Positions 44,864-54,688 of a DNA stretch of 64,000 nucleotides are shown here, in pieces. How positions within the stretch are numbered: position 1 is the first letter of the stretch; every line of letters begins with the position of its first letter. Source of the stretch: Tethya wilhelma (lineage: Eukaryota; Porifera; Demospongiae; Tethyida; Tethyidae); the NCBI GenBank assembly GCA_964030475.1, contig CAXIPT010000008.1:4863121-4927120 (forward strand), written 5' to 3'. The notes beneath the pieces are model-generated. The model saw only the letters and a list, made by a program, of their open reading frames with translations, ran no database searches and had not been told where the DNA came from. A program made the translations under genes and the position numbers.

Positions 44864-47800
44864 TTAAAAGTTTGAGTAAAAGTCAGTTTTGGCTTGTAAG
44901 TTAAACTCGGCTTTGGCTTGTAGCATCTTGTTCTCCAGCTTGGCCAACTCCAGGTACCACTTCACCTCTTCAGACTTGACAGCTAACTCCAGCTGTGCAA
45001 TAAATAGAAACCAGCATCACACACACCTGCAGAAATTAACAGTCACTACCTCTAGCAAGGCCAGTTTATCTTGCTTGTATCTCTGTTGGGCTTTCTCAAA
45101 AATGTGCTTTTGCCAAGCTTCCCTATACACAAACAACAAGAGTTCACACAAATCAACAAAATGGTAGAAAGACAAGTAGAAGCAATATGCTGACAGACCT
45201 GTGAGCACTGCTCTCTCTAGTGAGCACAAAATGAGCTTCAAGTTCCAAAATGTGATCAAATTCTCTCAACCTGTTAAATTAAAACACATTAAACCATCAC
45301 TAACCAGCTATGTAGAAGATCTAGACACACACACACTCACCTCTCTGGAGAGAGTGGTTCAATTAGGTCAGGATGAATTTTTATCTGCATTTCTTCTTTC
45401 TGAGCTTCTTCAATCTCCTTCAAGATGGCCACATTCTTCTGTTGTAGTCTCTTCAACTCAGCCTATACAGACACAAACGATAGCACACATAGTTAATGTA
45501 AAGCATCCACATACATGCACATGGACTATCTACGTCACCTGCCAACGGTGTATGTTCCTCTCCAGAGTAGAGATACTTCTCTCCAGCTCAGCCTTGCTCC
45601 GTCCAAACCTGGTCCCCCATTGTTCTGCCTCATCCTCCTCACTACTGCTAACACCACCCTCACAGCTTTGTAAAGATTTCGAGGATGCCTCAGCAAACCT
45701 CTCTTCTTGCTGGTCCTGGCACAGAGAAGGTATCTCATTTAACCCTCTCTTCATTGGTACCTGCTGATTTAACCCTTTGTTGGCTGATGGAAAAAGCGCT
45801 GTTGCACTTGCTAGCTGATTCTCTGGAGAGGTCGAAGGTCGAATGGAACTGGAATCGGCTAATAGACTTGATGGTAGAGAAGATGGCAGGGAGCCATTGT
45901 TGCCACTGACAGGCACAGCAATCGGCTCTGATTTGATTGGACTATATTTGGTTGAGGAGTCTTTGAGCGAGATCTCTCTGTGAGTGACATCTCTCATTTT
46001 TGACGTCACAGTGATGTCATCATCAGATGGATGCTCCAGTTGTCCTTCTGCAGCAGATGACTGTGGGTCTTGCACTGTCTTAGAGCCAGGTGTGCCATCA
46101 CCGCTCAACCTGGTTGATACCACCATTGAAGGTGCCACTGTTCTTGAGCTCATATAGGACGTCTGTTCAAGCAAATTTAGGAGCATCTTTCCTCGACCTA
46201 TTTTAAGAGGAGGTGTGGTTTGGGTGGGGCTTGGAAGAGAGTTATAAGTGATATTGTTGCTTGAAAGTGAAGTGGGTGTGGCTACTGTGATGAGATCATG
46301 TGATTCGGACGAAACTGCAGTTGAAACATCATTGGCTACTAATGGAGGGGGTGAAGATGAAGTTTGGTCTGGTTTCTTGGAAAATTGAGTTCTATTGAGG
46401 CCTGAATCGGTTGTGGTTTTCAAACTGTGGTCAGTTGAAGGGGGGTTGTGAAGTGGAATTGTATTGGAATCTGGTGAGTGTTTGCTGTTGAGAATTGGTG
46501 AAGACTGAAGAGAGCCTGGAGAATGAGTGCTGGAGTGATCTTTTGGCGGTGTTTGCAGTGAAGAAGGATTGGATGGAAGTGGATCGTCATTTCCTTCACA
46601 AACGGGAGGGTCTGACTCCCAATCTCTGAATATTGAGGAGCCGAAGCTGTTACTGTCCGAATGATCAATCTCCAAAGGAGGTATTTCATCATCGTCATCA
46701 ACACATGCCACATCTTCCTGACTGAAATCACGGCGACAATTGTCTAACAGCGGGATTTGATTTTGCTCACTGAGGGAGCTATGGCAACTATCATTATCAC
46801 AGCTGTCAACCTCTGGGCATTCTAGCGGAGGAAGGTCATCTTCAGTCTCGTTATCAACTTGAGCACCGTCTGAAATTCCCATCTTTGGATCACTTTTGCT
46901 GGTCTTCTCCTCTCTGTGGGTTGGAAGAGGACTGGAACTGATACTGGAAGAGCTTTGAGCGTTCGTTCCACCAGCTGTGACCACACCAACAGAGGTGTAG
47001 CCAGAATCCATTGCATGGCTGTCATCTAGAGGAGGTTTTGCAATCAATTTAGAGTTGCAAATGTAAGGATATGACTTCAATCGTATAGCCTGCTCAAAGG
47101 GAGGCTTCATGACGCTGAACTTGTCCATCATGGATCTGGGTATGGGTTGACTGGACAACAATCCATGTCTACAGTGAATACAAAGAAAAATTGAATTGTG
47201 AGTCATGAAAATGTGGTCCTATTGAGCAACTATCAACAGACCTGATAATGTTGTGTCTGACATCTTCCGTTCTAAGCACCAGCTCTCCTTCGCTCCACTG
47301 TGGGTGTGGCATATCCTCACCTGGATCCAAATACACACACACATAAACCACACCCTAATGGACACATGTAGACACACACGTGACTTAAACATTCAACATT
47401 TTCCTCACCACGTGGCTGTTGAGGGTGGGCATCATTTCGAGCCATCTCGACATAGATCTGACTACCACCAATACGTGTCTTGTTCAACTGCATCACAGCT
47501 CTTTTAGCATCATTGAAATATACATAGTTGACAAACCTGTGACAGAAAACAAACAAACAAACAAACAAACAAAGATTCATGCATTGAATATTGAAATTGA
47601 AACCTACCCATATACGTTATTAGTAGGTGTTGGAGTCTTGATTATCTTGACTTTATCCACTCGACCAATTCGGCCAAACACAGAAGAGAGACGATGCTAG
47701 TTTGTGCATTCATAAATGGAATTATACTGCTAACAATATTAATATTACTCACTGTACCTCAGTGATGGTTGCTGGAAGTCGTTTTACGATGATGGTGTAA

Positions 47801-47994
47801 GTAGCATTGCGAGTGAATTTGGGATAATCACGCAGCAAAGGAGTCCCACCCGCTGGTTTGTTCTGTCTCCTGTGGGATGACCTCTCCATGAGAGCTCGAC
47901 CTCTTCCCACTCTCACCTCAGGAGGATCCCTGCTTCCCCCAACGGCGAGTGTACGTCCAACTTTACCAGGAGATCTATAACTCGCAGATGCCAT
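44864..47994 (-). CDS. RRM and coiled-coil protein (9 exons, 852 aa)
   Basis: Exons 47994-47758, 47696-47608, 47536-47409, 47320-47242, 47168-45539, 45462-45341, 45270-45199, 45122-45050 and 44992-44864 sum to 2559 nt. Residues about 66-148 form an RNA recognition motif: RNP2-like TIIVKRLPAT, then FGRIGRVDKVKI, RNP1-like YGFVNYVYFNDAKRAVMQL and IYVEMAR. The large exon 5 (about 180-720) is Ser/Pro/Asp-rich and disordered. Residues about 700-850 are Glu/Lys/Leu-rich coiled coil (SKAELERSISTLERNIHRW, AELKRLQQKNVAILKEIEEA). Probable RNA-binding scaffold. I do not recognise a specific orthologue. Its promoter is shared with the divergent coproporphyrinogen oxidase gene. Confidence 0.7.
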
Positions 47995-48297
47995 CCCTGT
48001 TGTGCATCACTAGCTTCATAATTTATGCCACGTGTGTTGGTGTAGGTCTTCTTTGTCCTTCTTTCTTGCCTCGACTTGTGGAAGAGGTACCTTTTTGCTG
48101 CTAGGGGTCAGTGTTCAGCTGATCTAACTCTTACAGGCGTTGTCTGAACTAGGACAAGAATATTTTGCTGCTTCTTGCTTCTTGTATCCTGCTACATGCC
48201 ACGTGGGTAGATTTATGTCACGTGATTTGTGAACTTTGATCTTTCACCTAATAAGGGTACATGTGGCTTGCAAGAAATCATCTCTAGTGAGGAAAAT
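47995..48297. promoter_or_regulatory. Bidirectional promoter region, RRM gene / CPOX, with three CACGTG boxes
   Basis: 303 bp between divergent ATGs. CACGTG lies at 48029-48034, 48200-48205 and 48219-48224, the last as GTCACGTGAT. Such palindromes bind bHLH-ZIP factors (USF, MITF/TFE). Three in 303 bp is far above chance. Confidence 0.55.
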
Positions 48298-49800
48298 ATG
48301 GACAAGCTGATGTTCTTGAGGAGTCACTTAAAGGGTCTTGTATCATCCTCATCTTTTACAGTGAGACAGATGCAGAGGACTTTGAAGAAGCAACAAAATG
48401 TGCTGGTTTCTTTTCGTGCAAGTTTCACATCGCATGGAGCACGTGCTCTCTTCACAACTGTAGCCTCTCAACATGGCTCCAACTCGACCAGAAGACACGT
48501 GTGGAAGACTTTTCTAGGAATGACCAGCTTTGGTGCTTTCTTTGGGATGTTTGCAAAGAAGTACGACCTTGAGGAACTGAAGTGGATGGCAGAGCCAGTG
48601 TCAGGGTTTGCCGCACTGGATGGTGATATCCCCGAGGATCGTCTAAAGATGGAAAAGCTCTGCATGGACCTCCAGTACAAGTTTTGCAAGGCACTGGAAG
48701 AATTTGAAGAAAACCTCGAAGAAGGAGAAGAGCAGAAGAAATTTGTCGTGGACCGCTGGACTCGTAAGGAAGGGGGCGGTGGAATATCGTGTGTTCTACA
48801 AGATGGAAAGACGTTTGAAAAAGCTGGAGTAAACATTTCAGTGGTTCACGGCAACCTTCCTCCAGCGGCCGTCAAACAGATGAAATCACGCGGCAAAGAT
48901 TTGAAGGAAGGAGAGAACCTACCCTTCTATGCTGTCGGCATCAGTTGTGTGATTCACCCGGTCAATCCTATGGTACCCACAGTTCACTTTAACTACCGTT
49001 ACTTCGAAGTGACCAATGGGGATGGGAACCGACTGTGGTGGTTTGGAGGAGGAACAGACCTCACCCCATACTACCTCTGCGAAGAAGACGCCGTCAGCTT
49101 TCACAAGTGCTTGAAGGAGGCGTGTGATGCGAACGACCCGTCTTACTATCCCAAGTTCAAGAAATGGTGTGACGACTACTTCAACGTGTCCCACAGGGGA
49201 GAGAGGAGAGGGATCGGGGGGATATTCTTTGACGATCTTGACACCCCGTCGCATGAAGCTTGTTTCAAGTTTGTTTCCAGCTGTGCCGACACTGTCCTGC
49301 CGTCTTATATCCCTATAGTAAAGAAACACTACAAGGACCCGTACACTGAGGAGCAGAAACAATGGCAGCAGCTGAGGAGGGGCAGGTGGGTGGTGGGTGG
49401 TGGAGGGAACGTGTTGGGCATGGTTGAAATGTTTGCTCAAATATTAGGTATTGCTTATCAAGATGAAGTTAATTGTAGCATTCCCAAACAATCACGATTC
49501 AGCATAGTTCTGAAACTCATACTGATGGTATTATCTGTTGCATACATACTAGATATTTCCCCTCTTTTTTGCTTTGTATTCTATTATTTATCTTCTTCCT
49601 GCAGATATGTGGAGTTCAATCTGGTTCACGACAGAGGGACCAAGTTTGGTCTCCACACCCCTGGTGCTCGAATCGAGAGTATCCTGATGTCACTGCCTCT
49701 CACTGCCAGGTGGGAGTATATGCACAAACCTAGTCCATTCTCTCCTGAAGACCAGCTCCTGGAGGTCCTCAAAAATCCAAGAGACTGGGTCAACCAATAA
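48298..49800 (+). CDS. CPOX: Coproporphyrinogen III oxidase (2 exons, 427 aa)
   Basis: Oxygen-dependent decarboxylation of coproporphyrinogen III to protoporphyrinogen IX in heme synthesis, mitochondrial intermembrane space. Exons 48298-49385 and 49605-49800 (1284 nt). The basic, Ser-rich first ~90 residues look like a mitochondrial presequence. The HemF core is clear: [55 protein letters not shown]. Then QQLRRGR joins [16 protein letters not shown] over the intron, and [19 protein letters not shown] ends in a NPRDWV tail. The intron is 219 bp, in frame and free of stops, so it could be read through. It is removed here because the conserved protein has RRGRYVEFN. ATG at 48298 is the first in frame; an upstream GTG is not used. 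Confidence 0.9.
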   Translation: MDKLMFLRSHLKGLVSSSSFTVRQMQRTLKKQQNVLVSFRASFTSHGARALFTTVASQHGSNSTRRHVWKTFLGMTSFGAFFGMFAKKYDLEELKWMAEPVSGFAALDGDIPEDRLKMEKLCMDLQYKFCKALEEFEENLEEGEEQKKFVVDRWTRKEGGGGISCVLQDGKTFEKAGVNISVVHGNLPPAAVKQMKSRGKDLKEGENLPFYAVGISCVIHPVNPMVPTVHFNYRYFEVTNGDGNRLWWFGGGTDLTPYYLCEEDAVSFHKCLKEACDANDPSYYPKFKKWCDDYFNVSHRGERRGIGGIFFDDLDTPSHEACFKFVSSCADTVLPSYIPIVKKHYKDPYTEEQKQWQQLRRGRWVVGGGGNVLGMVEMFAQILGIAYQDEVNCSIPKQSRFSIVLKLILMVLSVAYILDISPLFCFVFYYLSSSCRYVEFNLVHDRGTKFGLHTPGARIESILMSLPLTARWEYMHKPSPFSPEDQLLEVLKNPRDWVNQ

Positions 49801-49896
49801 TGATTTGCACTGAAGCTAGTTTTCTCTTATTAAACGAATGATTATACTTAAATTTTACAATTTTTTTGTGGGCGGGGCTGGTTCAAAAGATCAAAG

Positions 49897-51801
49897 ATGG
49901 CAGCACCTAGCTCCACAACTGTAGCTACTTCTTCAGTGAAATGTAAGAAGTGCCTGAAGCACTATGATGATCCAAGAATGCTACCTTGTCTCCACTCCTT
50001 TTGTAAGAGCTGTGTTGGACAACTGGTCATCCAGACTGGCTCAAAGAAGACTGTCCGCTGTCCCACGTGTTACAGCACCACCCCTCTCCCTCTGAAGGGA
50101 GTGGAGGTGTTCCCTCGAAATGTTCGACTCAGTTATGAAGCCACCATCTCAAAATACGAGGCCCAAATCAAATCAGAGCCCCCTCCCAGCTGTGATGAGT
50201 GTAGGAGAGAGCCTCCCCTTGAGACTGTCTCATTCTGTTGTACATGTCGGAGCTTTCTGTGTAAAGAGTGTCATGAACAGCACACACTGTCACGAAAGAC
50301 ATGGGTGTTTCATCAGTTTGTTGTTCTAAAGGATATTAAGACGAAAAATGTTCAAACAGAACTTCAAAACATCATGAAGGTTCCAAGAGGTGTTAAGTGT
50401 GGGGTACATGCAGAGAATGAGTTGAAATTTCACTGCAAAACTTGCAATGCTCTAGTATGTTTAGAATGTACTGTTGTCACTCATCAAGATCACAAATTTG
50501 AAGAAGTAGGCACCTTCCTAACACAACAGAAAAAGAGTCTTCTTGAGGAAAATACAATTGAAACATTGACAAACAATGTGCATCGGCTAGAAGAAGTTAT
50601 ACAAATTGGAAAGGATACTCGGGAAAAGATACGAACAAGCAAACAATCAGTTGATAAAGAAATTGAAGAAGCATTTGGTAAATTAGAGAATGCCTTGCAT
50701 GAACGGAAAAATGAGCTGCTCGACAAATGTAAAGAGATTTCCACAGCTAAAGAGACGAGTCTCACCATCCAACTGGAAGAGCTGACCTCACTCAAAGACC
50801 AGATGGTGGCCTGCACTAGTGTTGTGGCTGAAGTCCAGGAGAGTTACAATGACACTGAGCTCTTATCAGTTGTCACCACCCTCCAGACTAGGGTTCAGGA
50901 GCTGACTCAGCAGTTTGACAAGACACCCCTCAAACTAAGAGAAAATGAGAGCATGTCACTAGCTATTGACACTAGTGCTCTAAGAGATGAAGTATCAAAT
51001 CTTGGAACAATATTAGATCATCGACCAAGAGACTATAAAATCCTAAATGATCCCTTATTGAGCATCTCCTCTAGTTCCCCTGGCCATGTTGGAGTGCATG
51101 CAAATGGAGACATTTTTGTTACTGATCTGTATGATCACTGTATCCATGTCTTTGATGAGGGTGGAGTAAAGAAAACAATGTTTGGATCTCAAGGTAGTCA
51201 CAATGGACAATTTACTCATCCAACTGGTATCACTGTAGTAGGAGATGTCTTGTTTGTAAGTGACTATTCTGGGAAACGTGTTCAGAAGCTGACGACTGGT
51301 GGAGAATTTTTGTCAAAATTTGGTACAAGTGAAACATTAAGTGGTCCTCATGGCAATACAGTAGGCTCAGATGGAATGATATATGTTGCAGACCAAAAGA
51401 GGAATTCTGTACAAGTTTTCAATCCTGATGGTTCACTCTCCCATACCATTGGAGAAGGACAGTTGAATAAATCAAGAGCTGTAGCAATTGACAGTGCTAG
51501 AAGTGGAAACCTCCATGTTGCTTCAATGAACTTGAAATCTATCGAAGTCTTTACTCCCTCTGGTGAGCGAGTGAGAGAGTATGGTGGGGAGCATTTACTG
51601 GCCCCTTCTGGTGTGACAGTGGATAGTGATGGCTACTGTCTGATTGGAGATTGGACTGGCAAGTCTCTCGTTATCTTTGATCCTCAAGGCAAGCTGGTCC
51701 ATTCCATCAATTTTCCTGGCCATGTTTGTGGTGTGACACTAGACAAAGATGGGTTTGTTTATGTAGTAGAGCGTGATAGCAACAAAGTTCACAAGTATTG
51801 A
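49897..51801 (+). CDS. TRIM-NHL protein 1 (634 aa, intronless)
   Basis: RING C3HC4 at about 15-60 (CKKCLKHYDD, CLHSFCKSC, CPTC). Two B-box-like Cys/His modules follow, about 98-140 (CDECRREPP...CTCRSFLCKECHEQH) and 167-206 (CGVHAENELKFHCKTC...CLECTVVTHQDH). A coiled coil lies at about 215-350. C-terminal NHL repeats (about 385-634) show repeated FVTDLYDHCIHVFD, FVSDYSGKRVQKL, YVADQKRNSVQVFNPDG and YVVERDSNKVHKY. There is no filamin domain, unlike TRIM2/3/71. Likely E3 ubiquitin ligase; the NHL propeller may bind RNA or protein (family knowledge). The single long exon among intron-rich neighbours suggests a retrocopy origin. Nearly identical to the gene at 61943. Confidence 0.85.
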   Translation: MAAPSSTTVATSSVKCKKCLKHYDDPRMLPCLHSFCKSCVGQLVIQTGSKKTVRCPTCYSTTPLPLKGVEVFPRNVRLSYEATISKYEAQIKSEPPPSCDECRREPPLETVSFCCTCRSFLCKECHEQHTLSRKTWVFHQFVVLKDIKTKNVQTELQNIMKVPRGVKCGVHAENELKFHCKTCNALVCLECTVVTHQDHKFEEVGTFLTQQKKSLLEENTIETLTNNVHRLEEVIQIGKDTREKIRTSKQSVDKEIEEAFGKLENALHERKNELLDKCKEISTAKETSLTIQLEELTSLKDQMVACTSVVAEVQESYNDTELLSVVTTLQTRVQELTQQFDKTPLKLRENESMSLAIDTSALRDEVSNLGTILDHRPRDYKILNDPLLSISSSSPGHVGVHANGDIFVTDLYDHCIHVFDEGGVKKTMFGSQGSHNGQFTHPTGITVVGDVLFVSDYSGKRVQKLTTGGEFLSKFGTSETLSGPHGNTVGSDGMIYVADQKRNSVQVFNPDGSLSHTIGEGQLNKSRAVAIDSARSGNLHVASMNLKSIEVFTPSGERVREYGGEHLLAPSGVTVDSDGYCLIGDWTGKSLVIFDPQGKLVHSINFPGHVCGVTLDKDGFVYVVERDSNKVHKY

Positions 51802-52031
51802 AAGTCAAAGGTTGAACCCAATCATACAAATTGTCATATTATCATGCATGCATTGTCAAAATTAATGACATTTTCAGTTTCACAAAAAATCAAAGTCATT
51901 ACATTGAAACAAACAGGGGAGGAGCACGTACTGAATGACAACAACATAAAATTGGCAACAATACAATACATAGCAACAAAACAGTGGAAATTGGCCTGAG
52001 ACTGTATGAGTGAGTGAGTGAGTGAGTGGTG

Positions 52032-52572
52032 TCATGTTGGTCTTGGAATGAGACCATATTGTTCAGGAAGGAGGTACTCATCCACAACACACCTCACAGC
52101 TTGATCGAGAGTGGTCTTCATCTCCTCCTCACTGACACTGGAGGAACAAAGTGGAAATTCAAATAATAATTGAAGGGACTCGTATCAACAAAAAATAGAG
52201 TTGGGTACAATTTTTATCAATCTGTTTAGCATCAACTAAGATAATGTTAATTTTACTACCATAAAATTCTAGTACGTTAAATTTTCGTGTTGAATAATTT
52301 CGTAGCATCGCCACGTTACCCAGCCCCACCCACTATTTTACATTTTTTTTGTGCGTTTAATTTTCGTACTCCACAGCGACTAGGAAAATTTATCAACTAC
52401 GAAATTTCGATTTACGGTACTTCCATAGCAACTCTCACCTTGAGCCAGGCTCACTGGCCACCTCGATGTAGTACTTTATCTTTGGTTCAGTGCCACTTGT
52501 TCTGAGGGTGAACACACACTGGTTGTCAAGAGTGAAGGTGATCAACTGACAGCTAGGATCAACAGGGAGGAC

Positions 52573-52625
<53 letters not shown>

Positions 52626-53520
52626 TGAGTGGACGATTCATCAAAGAAAATGTACAGAAAGACAAACGCAGAGTTGCCTCGAAACATACTAATCCTAAAA
52701 TAGTGCTACTTTTTGGACAAATTTTGAGTTGTATACAGGATGTATTGTACTCACAGGTTTATAGTCGGGTGGTCTTCTACTGTCATAGCCAATTGTGAGG
52801 TCTACCACTGATTGTACCTTAGCTGAGCAACCACAGGTAGTGGGATACTGCGAGAAGAGAAGGAGAGAGAGAGAGGTTTATAGACACTGTTTATGACAGG
52901 AAGTGCAGTACATGATAATAAATATTACATTTTTACATCTCCTTCCTGTACTATTTAGAGCTACAAATGATGAAAGTTGGTGGCAAGATGTCACCACTCA
53001 CTTACCTCTCTGTTGTGTCTTAATCTCTGGAATACTTTCTTAATGACCTCTCTGTCGTAGCAGAGGAAATACGACACTTCGGACATAAATCTCCCGTATC
53101 TAGGGGCAAAAAACAATGACACAAATAAAAAGAAAATGTCAAAAAAGTTTGCAATTTTATGGAAATTGTGAGCAGCTTTACAATGAACATACTTTGTGAA
53201 TAGCCTCGTAAACCAGTCCCTCAGCATAGCGGGGAGGGACTGGTTTACGAGGCTACTTTGTGAACTTAACTATAACCACAAGGTTCAACTCAACTCTGTA
53301 CCTACCCACCTCTGATATAGCCACTCCAGCTGATCCCCAAACGTCTTTCCCTGTGAGTAGAGCCACCCTCCATACTCTGCCAACACAGCAGCAGCACTGA
53401 TGCCATCCTTGTCCAGGACGGTGGTGCCAAACATGAAGCCTATGGCCTCCTCGTAGGCAAACAGCACCTCGTGACCTTCCTGGAGACGGTCGTGAGACCT
53501 GTTCCCCATCCACTTGAAAC
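52032..53520 (-). CDS. PGM2-like phosphopentomutase/phosphoglucomutase, 3' part (5 exons)
   Basis: Exons 53520-53310, 53099-53006, 52847-52755, 52572-52439 and 52137-52032, in consistent phase to TGA. It encodes FKWMGN, EVLFAYEEAIGFMFG (substrate loop EEAIGF), VLDKDGISAA, YDREVIKKVFQRLRHN, TIGYDSRRPPDYK, and the phosphate-binding LRTSGTEPKIKYYIE. The fit is to PGM2/PGM2L1 rather than PGM1. The N-terminal ~60% with the catalytic phosphoserine is missing. Directly upstream (minus sense) comes a GT microsatellite and a plus-strand TRIM-NHL fragment. Either the gene is truncated here or its 5' exons lie beyond inserted sequence. Confidence 0.75.
52266..52425. repeat. Degenerate interspersed repeat rich in AAATTTTCG words
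   Basis: gttaaattttcgtgttg, tttaattttcgtactcc and tacgaaatttcga recur, resembling 17160-17345. In the last PGM2-like intron. Confidence 0.35.
52575..52622 (+). repeat. (GA)n microsatellite
   Basis: gagaga run adjoining the acceptor of PGM2-like exon 4 of 5. Confidence 0.95.
53201..53255. mobile_element. Hairpin insertion M1 (55 bp) with 9-bp target duplication
   Basis: 22-bp perfect inverted arms (53201-53222 tagcctcgtaaacc... and 53234-53255) around an 11-bp loop. Flanked by direct repeats ctttgtgaa at 53192-53200 and 53256-53264. Lies in a PGM2-like intron. Shares TAGYCTCGYRRRCCAG ends with 56276-56358. Confidence 0.7.
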
Positions 53521-53540
53521 CTGTGAGTGTTTCCTGAGGG

Positions 53541-53545
<5 letters not shown>

Positions 53546-53575
<30 letters not shown>

Positions 53576-53576
53576 G
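53546..53576 (+). repeat. (GT)n microsatellite at PGM2-like / TRIM-NHL fragment junction
   Basis: tgtgtg run separating the two unrelated gene pieces; probable rearrangement point. Confidence 0.9.
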
Positions 53577-53593
53577 TACTGTTACTTTGTCTT

Positions 53594-54421
53594 GATGTAG
53601 ATCCTTTGAAAGATGAAATTGCCGAGTTAGGTTCTGTTGTAAAAGAAAATCCACCTAAACCACGAGATTATAGTACTATTGTCAACCCAATATTGACTAT
53701 AGCAACTTCTCACCCAGATTCCATTGCAATTCATCACAATGGCAATATCTTTGTTACCAACTATAATGGGAATAAAATTGAAGTTTTTGATGAAGAAGGG
53801 AACAAAAGGTACTCAATTGAAAGTACGGGAAAATCTAATGGACAGTTCAACAAACCAACGGGTGTTGGAATAATTGGAGATGTCATTTTTGTAACTGAAA
53901 ATGGTGGGAAGTGTGTGCAGAAATTGACAACTGGTGGAGAATATCTGTCCCAGATTGGCAGTAGTGATGGTATACAGTTTGTTGGTCCTTGGGGTTGCTC
54001 ATGATCAGTAAGCTCAAATGGAGTTCTCTGTGTTGCTGATTAAAACAATAACCGTGTGCTGGTGTTCAATCCAGATGGATCACTATCGCACAGCATCAGT
54101 TGCACTAATGGACCCAAGTCTGTTGCCATCGGTAACAGTGGCAATGTGTATGTTGGTTTTGATGGTATTCAGATTTTCGATAAAGCTGGTAATTTCATTC
54201 GAAAATTTGGAAAAGGTATTGTATCTATTCCTGACGGCATAGCAGTTGATATACATGGGTTTTGCATTGTTGGAGAAGGCACGAATGTATACATTTTTGA
54301 TCCTGAAGATAAACTCATTCACACAATTAAACATCAGGTTGCTGTCACAGGAGTTGCACTTGATCACAAGGGATTTCTATATGTCTCTGAATACAATAGT
54401 AACAAAGTTTTTAAATATTAG
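53594..54421 (+). pseudogene. TRIM-NHL pseudogene fragment (NHL repeats only)
   Basis: Homologous to the last ~275 residues of the TRIM-NHL proteins, starting at the linker before the NHL repeats (LKDEIAELGSVVKEN). RING, B-boxes and coiled coil are absent. The frame breaks near 54000 (stop after GPWGCS), and the VADQ block has a TAA. It then resumes as VLVFNPDGSLSHS and runs to NSNKVFKY. More diverged than the two intact copies. Confidence 0.75.
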
Positions 54422-54688
54422 TACATAACATTATTATTATTGATTATCTATATTATTATACATTACTGTAATTTCTATTGAGTTTGTGCACTTTAATTTA
54501 TTTACTATCTGACTAGTAACTTAAACTGGTATTTGTCAGTAGGATAATTTGCTTCTTCTGTCTATATAATATTATAATATTATATAGTTTTTGTGCAGCA
54601 TACATCTTCAAAGACAAGTTGTTTAAACTATCATACAAAAAATAAAATTAAAAATAAAAAATTTAAAAAAAACAATTCAAGAATTTGG
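54422..54688. other. Intergenic region between convergent pseudogene and receptor gene
   Basis: AT-rich, with runs of A (including aataaaattaaaaataaaa) that can serve as 3' ends in either direction. No gene. Confidence 0.4.

Noticed and set aside
48452..49440. Minus-strand ORFs opposite CPOX
   Set aside because: Shadows of a conserved, motif-rich plus-strand enzyme; no splice or start support.
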